Shown in pieces: positions 33,642-45,485 of a DNA stretch of 64,000 nt (position 1 is the stretch's first letter; every line of letters starts with the position of its first letter). Source of the DNA: Ophiura sarsii (taxonomy: Eukaryota; Echinodermata; Ophiuroidea; Amphilepidida; Ophiuridae). The stretch spans positions 61,776,292 to 61,840,291 of the forward strand of contig CM069449.1 in the NCBI GenBank assembly GCA_035610835.1, read 5' to 3'. The notes under the pieces were generated by a model, which had not been told where the DNA came from, ran no database searches, and saw only the letters and a program-made list of their open reading frames with translations. A program made the translations under genes and the position numbers.

Positions 33642-33691
33642 TAACCTGAGACTAATATACCTCACCTCAGGTATGTTTGTCTCAGGTTAAC
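33642..33691. other. TTAA-tipped ~50-bp palindrome
   Basis: TTAACCTGAGACTAATATAC is followed, after CTCACCTCAG, by GTATGTTTGTCTCAGGTTAA. The arms pair with few mismatches. It could be a minimal TTAA-flanked MITE or a chance hairpin. Confidence 0.5.
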
Positions 33692-33904
33692 TGTTGATAC
33701 TGACATGTTCATTCATGAGGGAAATGGTGTAAAATAACTCCCCGAGATGACTGAAAACCGATGGCTCACGGTCTCCGATCACAAAGGGGACCTATTTTGC
33801 ACCATTTCCAAAATACCAGGCGGGCCCGACAACCAATACATCTCGATTTTTTTAGATTATTCCTTGTCTTTTTGGGGGGTGGGGTGGGGGCGGGAGTTAT
33901 GATC

Positions 33905-34000
33905 AATTTGAAATGTGTTATCATTATATGGTCGTCTCTCTCTCTCTTTTTTCTCTTGATTTTTTCTTCTTTTTTTCTATTATTTTCTTTATTTTCTTTT
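33905..34000 (+). repeat. CT-rich low-complexity tract
   Basis: CTCTCTCTCTCTTTTTTCTC and further T/C runs; no coding value. Confidence 0.7.
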
Positions 34001-34038
34001 AAATGTATCAGTGGTCAGGAATGGTAAAACTAATCGTA

Positions 34039-34208
34039 TACAAATAATGAATGTTTACGAGAGCAATGGTAAGAATATTTTCATGAGGTGAAAGATAAAA
34101 TGTTCCTTTCAACGAATCGAAGCTGAGTTGAATGGAACATTTCATCTTTCACCGAATAGAAATATTCTTACCATTGCACGAATGAAAAACATTCATTATT
34201 TGTTTTAT
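34039..34208. mobile_element. Foldback MITE, ~170 bp
   Basis: The arms pair from ATAATGAATGTTTACGAGAG / CACGAATGAAAAACATTCAT inward through GCAATGGTAAGAATATTTTC / GAAATATTCTTACCATTGC to AAATGTTCC / GGAACATTT. Mismatches are spread evenly. There is no coding capacity. Confidence 0.7.
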
Positions 34209-36168
34209 ATAACACCTTCGGTAGATTATTTGTCATAAAAGAACTGGAATTTGGTAGGCCTACGCTACTGAGTAGGCCTAAGATTATTTGATTTAAACTT
34301 GATCATTTTAATTAGGCCGAGCCATTGCCTAGAAGCGTGCCTTCTTACTTCCAATATTTGTCTCATGTAGAGCATTTACATTAGTCCCGTCAAGACAAGA
34401 AGGCAATTATAATCCAAGATATGCAGGCAATAGAACAAACCATAAACCTCCCAGCAGCTTCGATTTACGGCACATTCGCCGGAAGATTTGGTTGTTGGGA
34501 GACTATGCGCTAAGGGGACAATCATCGTCTACGTACAAAGTTATTTGTTCTACAAATGTTAATATACCATACCACTTTTGTCTTGCACCGTGTACGTGTC
34601 TTTGTGTGTGCTCTTTAAATGTCCATTCGAAAAATTGAAGTGAGAGGGGAACTCGAGTGGCTACTAATCTCAACTGAATTAATTTCAAACCAATCGTCAC
34701 ACCTTAATCAACTCATCCATGATCCATGTATAATAGATGTGTAGCCTATAGTATACCAGGCGATCAATCCATAGAACAATTCATATGGGGTTGCCATCGC
34801 ATTAATAATTAGCAGACTCCAATGACATGACAACTTATATTGAATTCAGCGGCGCGGCGTAACGTTTCTTGGTCTTGATATATTGATATGTATATCATAC
34901 AGCGTGTCCCCCAACTTATATTGAATTCAAAGGATATAAAGCGTGTCCCAAAAGAGAATGGGTCCAAATACTGGAGAGCTTACAACTGTAAAAGTGTTTT
35001 ATATATTTATTTTTCCCGTTTCAAATGTTCAATTCCGACAATTAATTTAAGATGCAGATTTGTACAGTTTTTTGTTGGTCGTTAGTTTATCAGGTAGAAA
35101 ATACAAAGAAATACAAGTGCGGCAAGGAGAGATAATTTGTCCTCGAGACCTCTTGGCTGAGTATGACTTCATTACAATTTATGATAAGGCGACGGGAAAA
35201 AGAAAACCTGTTCTAATGTGCTTTTGTTTTAAGAGGGGGCGAGGGGGCGGTGGGTGGCACCCTATATGTTACTAAATGCCATTGCATGTTGTGGTTGTCT
35301 TATTTTAACGTCCTAGAGAAGGTACAAAGTGCTATAAATGTACCTAAATGTGGTATTTGCGTGTTTGTTTTACTTTTATTTAGACCAAAATCTCTAGTGT
35401 TTACTTGACTGGTGTTATGTTATATGATTTTAATGTTTCCACCGGTCTTAGAATCTACAAAGCCTGTCGTACCTAACATATTTTTTTGGGCCCGTAGCGA
35501 CAAAATGTTGGGCAACCCCAATTGATTGCTCTTAGGCGGAAGACATCTAGATATTCAAAACAATGATTTGAATGAACCAGTTTGCTCTAAAGTTAACCAC
35601 ACAAAGCAACAGGGACTTGTAGTTAGTGGTGTGGGACCATACACTTGTTTAAGTATTTTGGTAGCATGTAGAGATAGGAAATTCTCCTGGCAAGTAACCA
35701 TCTTCATGATAATGGTTAATGGCACGTGATTAGTTTTAATTAGCCAATACACAATAGTCGTGTTGATCTGAATCACATTGATATGAAAAGTCATGGCTCC
35801 AACACTCAGAATATTATGATTACTCACGACTCAAACCATGTGAAGATTTTTCACTAACCCGCTATTGCAAATATTGTATCCCCTTGGTAGCGGTTTGTAA
35901 AATTACAGCGGTAGGCCCGTATAATACTAGTTGACGTGTATGCAACGTAAAAACGGGAAAGGCGTTGTTTTTGCTACTTCAGTGAATTACATCGACGGAC
36001 CCCATTATAATCCAGATACCATATGAGCTGTTATATCCATATACCCAATGCCCTTATCCAGCAGATCATCTAGATTTGGTATTCCAGGTACCCAAGAGCC
36101 CTATCAGTGCCACGGTATCCTTAATAATCCAGACATACCATGTGCCATTAATAATAAAGTGACCCCAT
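34209..36168. other. No gene supported; one possible exon-like frame
   Basis: The plus frame 35060-35275 contains GRKYKEIQVRQGEIICPRDL and YDFITIYDKATGKRKP, which looks protein-like, but no family is recognised and no partner exon was found. ACTTATATTGAATTCA is duplicated at 34827 and 34912. The rest is AT-rich with no repeat structure I can support. Confidence 0.3.
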
Positions 36169-36462
36169 CAGTGGCGGATACAGGGGGGCTGAGATTTTGA
36201 CAAAATACCTTTTTGTGTGTTAGTACCACTGTACCTTTTTTAGAGACATAGGTAGGTTCCGTCGGTACGTGTGTAAGTTCTACCATGCGATTTTCTGCCG
36301 GTTTTGAGACAACAATATCGCTACCCCCCACCCCCACCTCAGCAGAATTTCACGAGCTGACGGCAAATAAAATTGAGGACCTTTTACGATTATTTTTTGG
36401 TACAATTAAAAAAAAAGGTTTTGGTCAGCCCCCCGTAAATTTTAATCCTGGATCCGCCACTG
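36169..36462. mobile_element. hAT-like MITE with 5-bp target duplication
   Basis: The tips CAGTGGCGGATACAGG and CCTGGATCCGCCACTG are inverted. The 5 bp CCCAT directly precede the left tip and directly follow the right tip. A 5-bp duplication with CAG...CTG tips fits the hAT5-type subgroup. There is no coding capacity. Confidence 0.75.
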
Positions 36463-37218
36463 CCCATATACCATATACCCTTGGTGCCCTTGATTATTCA
36501 TGTAACATTCCATGTATTTTAATAATACAGATAACCCACGTTTTCTTATTATCCAAAGTGGGACCTACCCACTCAGATGTGCCCTCAGGCCTATAACTTA
36601 TAGGCCTACACAGATACTCCTAAATACACCAGCTATCCTATGAGACCTGAATAACCATCAAGGTAGCATCAAATGTGTGTCGTTGGAGCCAAAAGGGGAA
36701 GAGCTTCATTGAAATTGAAGAAATAATTATTGGTTACTCGTAGTACAAGTTGCCTCAGTTAATAGCAGAGAAGCCACGATTGACAATATGGCTGGATGTA
36801 GGCAAACAAAGTTGACTTGCCCTTTTTAAAAGCGGCCAACAACTGGGTCGAATGATCGGTTTTTTTGTTTTTGTTTAGGTCAACATGCAGATACTACACA
36901 AGAACACCGATTCCAAAAATGCTTAACATACATCTTTCTTCTTTCTTAAAACGCTTACTTTTAATAATTAACAAATATGTGAGTAATTGACAATTGATGC
37001 TTTAAGTTTCCGTTAATCATAAACAGAACAAAATTTGCTTTTAATTATAACTTATATAGGATATTCAAAATAGTTAGGACATTTAAAAATAAAATCCTTT
37101 TTAGATTCTTGTGTCGGTCGCAAAGGGCAAGTCAGCTTCTTTGTTGGCCTTATTATATTGTGCTTCACTATATTAGAGTCAGCATAACCTCAAAAATAAA
37201 ATGAGCACTCTACTCCCC

Positions 37219-37654
37219 CAGTGGCGTAGCTCAGGGGGAAGCAGGGGGGGCAAATGCCCCCCCCCCCCCCTGACGAAAAAAACCAATTTGAGCCCCCGCC
37301 CCCCCCCCCCCCCCCCCACCCCCCTAAAAAAAATAAAGGGGGTGAGAAAAAAAGGAAATAGGAAAAATTTGAGAAAAAAGATCGAGGTTATTAGCCAAAT
37401 AGAAGGAAAAATTGTACATATAGTACATTTATTGTGCGATTTTTTTTTGACTGTGCGATTTTTTTTGACTGTGCGAATTTTTTTTGACTGTGCGAATTTT
37501 TTTGACCTCAACCCCCCCCCCCCCCCCCCCCCCCCCACACACACACACTTACGTGAAATTCACGAGGTAAGTGACTACAAAAAAAATTGGGGCAACCTTT
37601 TACGAAAATTTTAGAAATCTTGCCCCCCTGAAAAAAATCCCAGCTACGCCACTG
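37219..37654. mobile_element. hAT MITE with exact 8-bp target duplication TACTCCCC
   Basis: The tips CAGTGGCGTAGCTCAGGG and CCCAGCTACGCCACTG are inverted, and TACTCCCC lies at both 37211-37218 and 37655-37662. The interior has several poly-C tracts (37257-37270, 37299-37317, 37510-37536) and TTTTTTTGACTGTGCGA repeated four times at 37441-37505. An opposite-oriented relative of its right half lies at 39650-39722. Confidence 0.88.
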
Positions 37655-37663
37655 TACTCCCCC

Positions 37664-39605
37664 CCCCCCCCCCCCCTCCCCGGTGATACGATATCATGTA
37701 CATGTCTATATAAAATATAAAGTAACAACACGTTTTCAGTTGGCAGGTATGTACCTTCCCAAATTAAATCATTTTTTATTAGCTTACTACAGTAAGCTAA
37801 AGCGACCTGACGCGAAAGGTCACGGTATAGGTCAAGGGGAAAGTGCGACTGTGAAATATGGTTTTATCTTGGTCACACAAGTGGTATTTGTCGGGAAATG
37901 TACTTGAGATAGTGAAACAATATGATCGCATAAATATGTTATAAAATGGGCCTGATTGCCATTCGACAAAATAGGCAATTTCGCGTTATTTTCTTTATTG
38001 TCATAACTGTATTGAAAATGCATGTAAACGCTATGATAGAAAAGTTGATTAACACATGGCACGCATGTATCATGACGTACAAGCGTGATTGTCTTATTGT
38101 GATTGGTTTAACTACTAGAGATCATTATTATTCATGATACGAAATCAGCGGAAAGTAAAAATACAGCCGTCAAAGTGAAAAATAGGTGGGGAGGTCGTTT
38201 TTCGTTAATTGATGTTAATCGCAATTAGAAGATTCATAAGATGTTAATCGCTTCTGTATATATTCTTCAAACTATATCTCCGATTTCAGCGGCCAAAATT
38301 AATGGAAAATAATGTTTTCAAAGGTTTTTCATCATGAGGTGCTGTTAGAAATTCGCGAAAAAGAGTAAAACTTACGAATATTGCCTTGCCAAAATGTTGA
38401 ATTTGCGTGATTTATCGTGCCGTATATCTTTTATTACCCCCACCAGTTTGGTATCGTCTGCCATTGGCGATACATCAAATGTCAAATCTACATATTATAG
38501 TCCGATGTAAATGAGGCAATTACATTTACCGAGTTACCCCCGTCTGTTTCAATGTGTCGTGAGCTTTCCTCGACCAATAGCACGTGCGAATATGTGAGGG
38601 TGCAGTGTTTAATAACGAAACAATCGAAGTCTCTACGGGTTCACTCATTTTTTGAAAGTCGTGTTAACGGGGGAGGGTTGGGTTTAACGGCACATTTATG
38701 TATTATATTTAGATATTGTGTAACTTCCGCCATGTCGAAATTCCACATTTAATACAAATTTACTCAATAAATATTCATAATGACATGCCGCATGTTTATA
38801 TTATAGCTCAAGTAATTTATTGAAAATAAAAACATTGTTTAAATAAAACATGACACCCCTTTCAAAAGTGAAAGCGTCCAACCCCCAAAAAGTTTTGAGC
38901 ATGCCGCGGCCGTGTGTTCTGAGAAAATAATGGCGTCATCTCACCTTATTTCATGTTCTGTTTCTTGTTGTTCTGTAATATCTAATTACTTCAAGTTGTT
39001 TTCATCTGCATCTACTTTGACGTTAATTTTTAGCAGATAAAAAATGACTACGAGTGAGTCGAAAGGCTGATATACTTAGCCTAGACGTGAGTACAAAACC
39101 AAATGAAAAGGGGTATACATCATCGTCCAACTCCGCCTGTTCCTCGTACGGTTGTTCTCCTACTAAAAAAGGAACCCAAGAGTATGGCGCCGCTCACATC
39201 GCCAGCGGTGTGTGTTTACGTACGCACGATGTTGCTCTAAAATTCGCTTCATTGTGCACATTTGGTTGCACTTATAAAAGTTTTATGCATTTTGGTAGTA
39301 CACAAAATTATTCTGATGGTAAATCTTGAACGAATCGCGATTTTAATATGTAATGTTAATGTCCGGAAGCTGATTAAAACCGGTGCAGATTTGACAATAA
39401 TAAAAGGCAAATGAAGACAACACAGAGAACAGAAGTACATACACTTTGGTGGACATTTAGTATATTTTATTGCGTTTTCACTTCCTCGAAAATCTGGACT
39501 ACGATTTTCGTAAATCCCGAGTCCCGCCCGAAAAACAAAATCGAGTCCCGGGAGCCAGAACATCCCAGCCTATGCCTATAGGCTATAGCCTAGGCTATAG
39601 GCTAT
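37664..39605. other. No gene seen
   Basis: AT-rich sequence with a small palindrome TTAGCTTACTACAGTAAGCT near 37779. Frames at 38552-38752 and 39054-39329 are unrecognised. A TATAGCCTAGGCTATAGGCT palindrome near 39584 sits directly before the next MITE. Confidence 0.4.
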
Positions 39606-39973
39606 CATCCCAGTAAGACACTTTTGCCCAAGGGGGGGGGGGGGGCGTTTTCACCTAAAATTTTCGTAAAAGGTTGCCCCAAATTTTTTCCAAGTCTGTC
39701 ACCTCGTTAATTTCACGTAAGTGGGGGTGGGGGCTGGGGGAGGGGGGGGGGGGGGTAGAAGTCAAACAAATTCGCACGTCAAAAAATTTCCCACGGACAC
39801 ACCATTTCACAGTCCAAAAAGCACTGTAGTCAATGTTTTATGAGTAGTTTTACTATCATTGATATTTGAAACTAAGAAAAACGCAATTTTTACCTTTACA
39901 AAAAAAATTAAAGGGGGCGATCGCAACCGTCGCCCCCCCCCCCCCCCCCCCCCCCCCCCATCTGACGGGCCTG
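39606..39973. mobile_element. hAT-like MITE with 5-bp target duplication GCTAT
   Basis: GCTAT lies at 39601-39605 and 39974-39978. The right tip ACGGGCCTG fits the CAGGCCCGT family; the left tip has decayed (CATCCCAGTAAGACAC, compare CAGGGCCGTAAGACAC at the 40351 copy). The interior shares TTTCGTAAAAGGTTGCCCCA and CACGTAAGTGGGGGTGGGGG with the 37219 element, plus long poly-G and poly-C runs. Confidence 0.7.
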
Positions 39974-40239
39974 GCTATGTATGGTATGATTAAACCAGGG
40001 AGGTGTAATATCTCTCTGGTTAAACTATATGTAGTAGTACTATTTTGATATCAGAAGAAAAGCCTATCTTATTTTCAATATTCCCCTAAACCAATCACCT
40101 CGGTAGATGTTATTGTTACTTATTGAACCATCCAGAAGAGAGCGCCAATTCCCCAACTGGTTTTGTGTAGTAGTTTCTCTTCCCCGCGCGTGCGCATCCA
40201 TTTTGGCCGCCGCGTCAAAAAAATTGTTTTTTTCTTCAT

Positions 40240-40330
40240 TTCTTTTTTTCAAATTTTTTTTCAATTTTTTTTCTTCAAATTTTTTTTTTTTCAATTTTTT
40301 CTTCTTCAATTTTTATTTTTTGAATGTTCT
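40240..40330 (+). repeat. T-rich low-complexity tract
   Basis: TTTTTCAATTTTTTTTCTTC-type repeats; plus frames through it read poly-Phe and are artefacts. Confidence 0.8.
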
Positions 40331-40350
40331 CAAGATCACACTGATGTTGT

Positions 40351-40623
40351 CAGGCCCGTAGGAAGGGGGGGGGGGGCGATGGTGGCGATCGCCCCCCCTT
40401 TGAAAATCTTCCCCGGAAAATTTGTACTAAGATGAAAAAATTTCGCGCGCTACGCGCGCATTTGTCTTCCCAAAATGCAATATTCTTTGCTACAAGCTTG
40501 TTTAGAGCCAAAATGTACCTCGATCGTGCAAAAAAATAGGTGCAAATTCGAAAATTTTCGAAGTCTTCCGGTGATTTTTTTTGGAAAACGCCCCCCCTTT
40601 GAAAAAAGTGTCTTACGGCCCTG
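40351..40623. mobile_element. hAT-like MITE with 5-bp target duplication GTTGT
   Basis: The tips CAGGCCCGTAGGAAGG and GTGTCTTACGGCCCTG are inverted, flanked by GTTGT at 40346-40350 and 40624-40628. The interior carries GGGGGGGCGATGGTGGCGAT near the left, its counterpart CGCCCCCCCTTTGAAAA twice, and the palindrome TTTCGCGCGCTACGCGCGC near 40441. Confidence 0.78.
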
Positions 40624-41627
40624 GTTGTAAATGGAGAACGTGTCAATATTTAAAAAAAACCTGTTAAAATCAAAGAACAACATAACAGGCAAACTGTTAA
40701 ATCAAAACATGATACAAATTAAACTGTATCTGCATCAGATGATATAAATAAACCGTGGGTAAAACTGGTGTTTTAAAATACCAGTGTGGTCTTCGCCTTC
40801 GGAACATTTGTTTGTCGTTTTTGGCTGGAAATGATGTATTTATCAAGATATTCCCGAGATCACACTGATATTTTGTAAATCTAGAATACACATCTTTTCT
40901 TATTTAGCTTTGTATTCCTGAAAGAGAAAAAATAGAGAATAAATCCTTGTGTTATATTAAAATTAACATGTAAAATATCGCGAGCAGTTTCCAGTATGTA
41001 CCCATTTTAAGGTTATAAAGCTAGTCTTAGAAAAGTGGCGGCCATTTTGAAGCAAAAACATTTCCACCATGTTGGAAAAAGCGAAACCAGTTTTGGAAAA
41101 AGGGGCATTCGCCATTTTGGGAAGAAGAAAAAAAATAACCTCATCTTCCTTTTTTCAAAAAGTTAGCACGAGAAACTAGTGTTATTTTTACTTGGCCTAA
41201 AGATCCAGGGGCCATGGGAGTTTGGTGACCTGTAAATATTATTATTTTCATTAAAATTTAAATGATGCATATTTTCATAAAATAGGTGTTTGTATTTTGC
41301 CATTGTTATGTACCGAAGTTATTCATCTCTGTACATATTATTTATTGAACCTTCACACATTACAAAAGAGAACAATCATCTACCATTAGGTCGCACCATT
41401 TAATATCCAAGGTGTTTGGCAATATTTTGTTTTAATACCAGAAAGAGACTATTTCTTGATCTTATGAAATCTCAACCGAAACATATAGAAGGGCAAATGT
41501 GCTTACACGGTGAACGGTGAATGCATAATAATATACATGTATATTATTCTTGTTTCATGTAAGGTATAATATGGATTCGAGCTTTGCATCATTTGTTATA
41601 TGCTGGACAGATTATAGTGGTTTACAA

Positions 41628-42225
41628 TATGAAGAGTTTTTTTTTGCAAAAGGGCCTGCATCCACTTTGGCTCTTATTGAGAAAAAGTCAAAAAAAAAAT
41701 GTTTCTAAATATTCAAGATGAGCAATTGAAAAACTGAATGGATTATGAAAGAGGTACACTACATACTAATTTAAATTAAAATACATTCCAAATGCGCTAG
41801 TTTCAAAAAAAATAAAAAATCATGTTTACATTTTTTGAAAATTTGGATGTAGGCCCTTTTGCAACAAAACTCCATCTGTTTGTACTAAGAGAATAAATAC
41901 CACAAAAAAAAATCATTTATTTTAATCATTTAAAAAAAATAAGTTTGATACAGAAATGTATAGCTCACAATCATATGTTTCAAGGAAATAAAGTCTTTTT
42001 TTTTTAAAAAGACCTACATCTCATTGTAAACTATTGAAGTTGTTGTTTTGTTGCAAAAGGGCCTGTATCCCGATTTAATTCTGGACACAGGCCCTTTTGC
42101 AACAAAACATCAATTTCAATGACTGTTTACAATGAGAAAAAAAATGACTTTTTGAAAATGACTTTTTGAAAAATGTCTTTTTGAAAAAAATGCACCACAG
42201 CCCTTTTGCAACAAAGCTCTTCATA
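41628..42225. mobile_element. TA-flanked MITE with five GCAAAAGGGCC subrepeats
   Basis: The tips TATGAAGAGTTTTTTTTTGC and GCAACAAAGCTCTTCATA are inverted with TA at each end. The motif TTGCAAAAGGGCCTG occurs near 41645 and 42050 in one direction, and as CAGGCCCTTTTGCAACAAA near 41852, 42088 and 42200 in the other. These may be internal transposase sites. There is no coding frame. Confidence 0.75.
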
Positions 42226-42762
42226 TATAGACATGAGTTATGAATTTTCCCAAATTCTCAGCTGTAGTGAGCTTCTGCATCATTGATGCTCTCGTTTCTA
42301 TATTACAAAAGTGCTAACTGTGGGCTTGCAGTGAACCATGCCTTGCATTATTCGAATCCATCCCAATACGGCAACCAATTTTTCGTTAATTTCATTGTCA
42401 ATATAATATTTTATTATCAATATTTGATGGCACGAGCGCTAGCTGCAGCTAGTAGATGGCATGATACGTCTAAATTTGTAGGTCAAATGGCCCGGAAATC
42501 ATGACAGCGTGAAAAAGAAAGAAGAAAAAAGCAGAAAACTCAAGTTCTGGGCTCCGGAGAAAATTTATAAATCACTTAGGGACAACTAATACTAGTGCGC
42601 ATCCAATCAAATTGATTTCACATGTAGGAAAAGCCTGACAATAATATACAGGTATATCACAAATTAGTCTCCTTTTTTATATAATTTCGCGATTAACGTG
42701 CACACACAACAAAATAATTACACAGGTTCTGTCAAATTCAACCCGTTTGCGAGGTACTAGAT

Positions 42763-43072
42763 CAGGGGTTCTCAACCTGGGGGGTCGTGACCCCCATGGG
42801 GGTCGTTTGGGGTTTTCCAGGGGGTCATGAAGGGCTCATAAATATAGGTTTTGGGGGAACCAAGTTACATTTCGCTTTAAAAAGCTTTGAAAAACCCAAA
42901 AGAAACGTTCAAATATACAAAATTACCTGCTCGCTACGCTCGCATCCAAACTAAGCAGTTTCATTTATGATATCCGGCTGGTGTTTTTATTCTTCAATTT
43001 TTGTTTTGGGGGTCACGGTACTGACCAGGAATGTCAAAAGGGGTCGTGGGGCAAAAAGGTTGAGAACCACTG
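42763..43072. mobile_element. hAT-Charlie-like MITE with exact 8-bp target duplication TACTAGAT
   Basis: The tips CAGGGGTTCTCAACCTGG and GGTTGAGAACCACTG are inverted; TACTAGAT lies at 42755-42762 and 43073-43080. The tip CAGNGGTTCTCAACC is the one known from vertebrate Charlie/SPIN-type hAT transposons. The subterminal GGGGTCGTGACCCCCATGGG and GGGGTCACGG segments are also typical. Interior: 280 bp, non-coding. Confidence 0.9.
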
Positions 43073-43098
43073 TACTAGATGAACCTGCTATTTGCTGT

Positions 43099-43368
43099 TA
43101 TAGTCAGTGTCATAAGTGCGTGCGTGCGTGTATATGAGTGCATGCGAACAATCGCACGTACGTGCGTGCGTAAACCCGGAAGTGCGTTCCAGACGCTTTC
43201 AAAAAAATGACCGCGAGTCCTGATTGGTCAATCGTGAAATCGTCACACACTTGAATGCACAGTTGCCCGCGCATTTCATGCATCTGGACAAAGCTCCGCG
43301 AACAACAATATAACACGATCGCGTGAAATAGCTCGAATTTCGTCCATAGCATTATGACAGAGACTATA
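43099..43368. mobile_element. TA-flanked MITE, TAGTCAGTGTCATAA ends
   Basis: The left tip TAGTCAGTGTCATAAGTGCG and the right tip CATTATGACAGAGACTA are imperfect inverted repeats with TA at each side. The interior begins with a GTGC/GCGT-rich simple repeat (43117-43170). It lies 19 bp after the Charlie-like copy's target duplication. Confidence 0.5.
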
Positions 43369-45439
43369 GGTAAAAGTTTAGGCTACCTAACAAACGGATT
43401 CTTACGGACGTGTAGAATGCAGTAAATATTCAGATAATGTATGCAGATAAACTTGAGGTTTACATAATCGCGAGGTGTTTGATACAGAAATTGTGTTCTA
43501 ATTTTCGGCAATATTTTACATAATGTATGTTTTTTTTAATCGCAGCAATATATACACCTTAATAAGCAGTTTTGGGAGACGATTGGAGGAGTAATAATGA
43601 CTGACTTTCAAGGGTCAATAATACTGACCTCTTATAACAAGTAACAAGTCATGCAAGTCGTGCATGTATTTGGTGCAAACCTGCGTAAGGCAACATACAT
43701 CCTAGACTATGATAGTATAAAAATAAAGGTCTGTCTCACATAAATTTGGGAAAATAACTATGCGATATGCAATTTTTTTAATGAAAGTATAGCATTGCGA
43801 AACGCGGAAACACCAAAATTGAGCTCATCGCTTAGGTTATGCGGCAAAAAAGACTCCACATATTTATTATGCGCGCGGGTATATTAGACATATATATGAG
43901 GGCACCAATTTACCAATTAGTGGATTAAACCGTCAAGAGGGTAGGCGCCCTTAGTAAACCGTGTTACAATAAAATGCTCGGTAGGACGAGGTAATGTTAC
44001 ACGTTATTCTGTCGTGGACTTAATTAAAGTGAATCCAACACAAATTTCATATTTTAAAACGAAGGGTTATAGAAATGATAAGGATTTTGTCCATTATGGT
44101 AATTACAACCCTCCCCACATAAATCATGTTGGTAATTTCGGCATTGGCTCCCATTTAAAAATATAATTCTAAATTGACGATACTTAACATGAAGCATCGG
44201 AATACATCATTTAGCCGGTGGATTTAATAATATAATCGACTTTCTATGAGATGCCATGGTTAATAATTGGTTTGTTGTTATGACCCGGTATCGCGTTCCA
44301 TGCATTAATCATGTGTTTTTTTATTGGTACCTAAAGTACGGTATTATAAAAATAATAACTTAAAATAATCCATCCATAAAAACCAGATACAATGATGCAA
44401 TCATGTACACGCGTTAACAAACCTGAATATCCATGTTGAGGATATAATATATAATATGATTGTGGGATATTTTGAATACTTCGGCAGTCTTAATTTAGTT
44501 TAACGTGTACAAGATAATATAAAAAGAATAGTTTTCTACAAGGCGCGTAAATGTCGAAGTAGTGGATTCTATTCCATTTGTGCAATGTACAGTATTCCCT
44601 ATGTTGTAAAATGGAAGTTGTTAATGGGATTGCCTGCAGAAATGTGCTTTATGAATGCATGGCTCCCTATGGTAAACATGGTAAACGTTTTCATTGATTG
44701 ATGGTAGATTTTAAGAATGTAGCCTGTGGAAATGAAATGATAGTGATCATAGTAATTGTTGAAATGGTTTAATCCATATGGGTAAATTTCAAATACAATT
44801 CACTGTTTGCAATTAAAGTTAGGAGACCTTAGGGTCTAACATGTTCTGGTGTGTCATGGACATCTTTCATTTTCAAACATCAGTTAGGAAACAGTCATAG
44901 GATTATTTCTAACTAAGTTTTATTGGTAAAATGTTTTATCTTACGATGTTATGACGAATTGTTTAGGGGGGGACTTACTTTTGGTGTTGTGTTTATAATA
45001 TTTACCTGATTGGTACTGTTATACTTATGACTTGACAAGTTGAAAGGCATAGCAATGATCTTATTTTAAGGACACTTTACATAGTGGCAGCACAGAAGCA
45101 CTAATGGGTAAAATTTACAAAGGGAACAAAATGAAACAAAGGAAGTGGAATCCTCGAAAGACTTGCACAAGTCTAGTATATTAATCAGCGTAACATTTAG
45201 CACAAACCCACGGATTTAAGTCAACCCTTCTACTACAAATCTAACGCCTTAAGATCAATGTATAATACTAATCCTTTTCCCGGTATATCATACAAATGAT
45301 GCTGATATTTGTATAACCTTTCCAAACACGACACTTTGTGTGTATTTAGCATGTTTATGGTCCATTAACTATGCGAAAGTGCTCCTCCTTTTTGGCTCAA
45401 CCTATATGGAAGACTGACTATTATGAGCCAGATCATTAA
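43369..45439. other. No feature seen
   Basis: Two kilobases of AT-rich sequence without a supported coding frame, inverted repeat or tandem array. Confidence 0.5.
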
Positions 45440-45485
45440 GCTGTTTTGTCTATGGTAAAACTAATAGCCGCGTGGAAAGTGATAA
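45440..45485 (-). mobile_element. CACGCGG-family MITE, solitary end
   Basis: GTTTTGTCTATGGTAAAACT followed by AATAGCCGCGTGGAAAGTG is one terminal ~45 bp of the TTAA-flanked family. The tip has changed to GTGATAAG and the rest of the element is missing. Confidence 0.65.
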
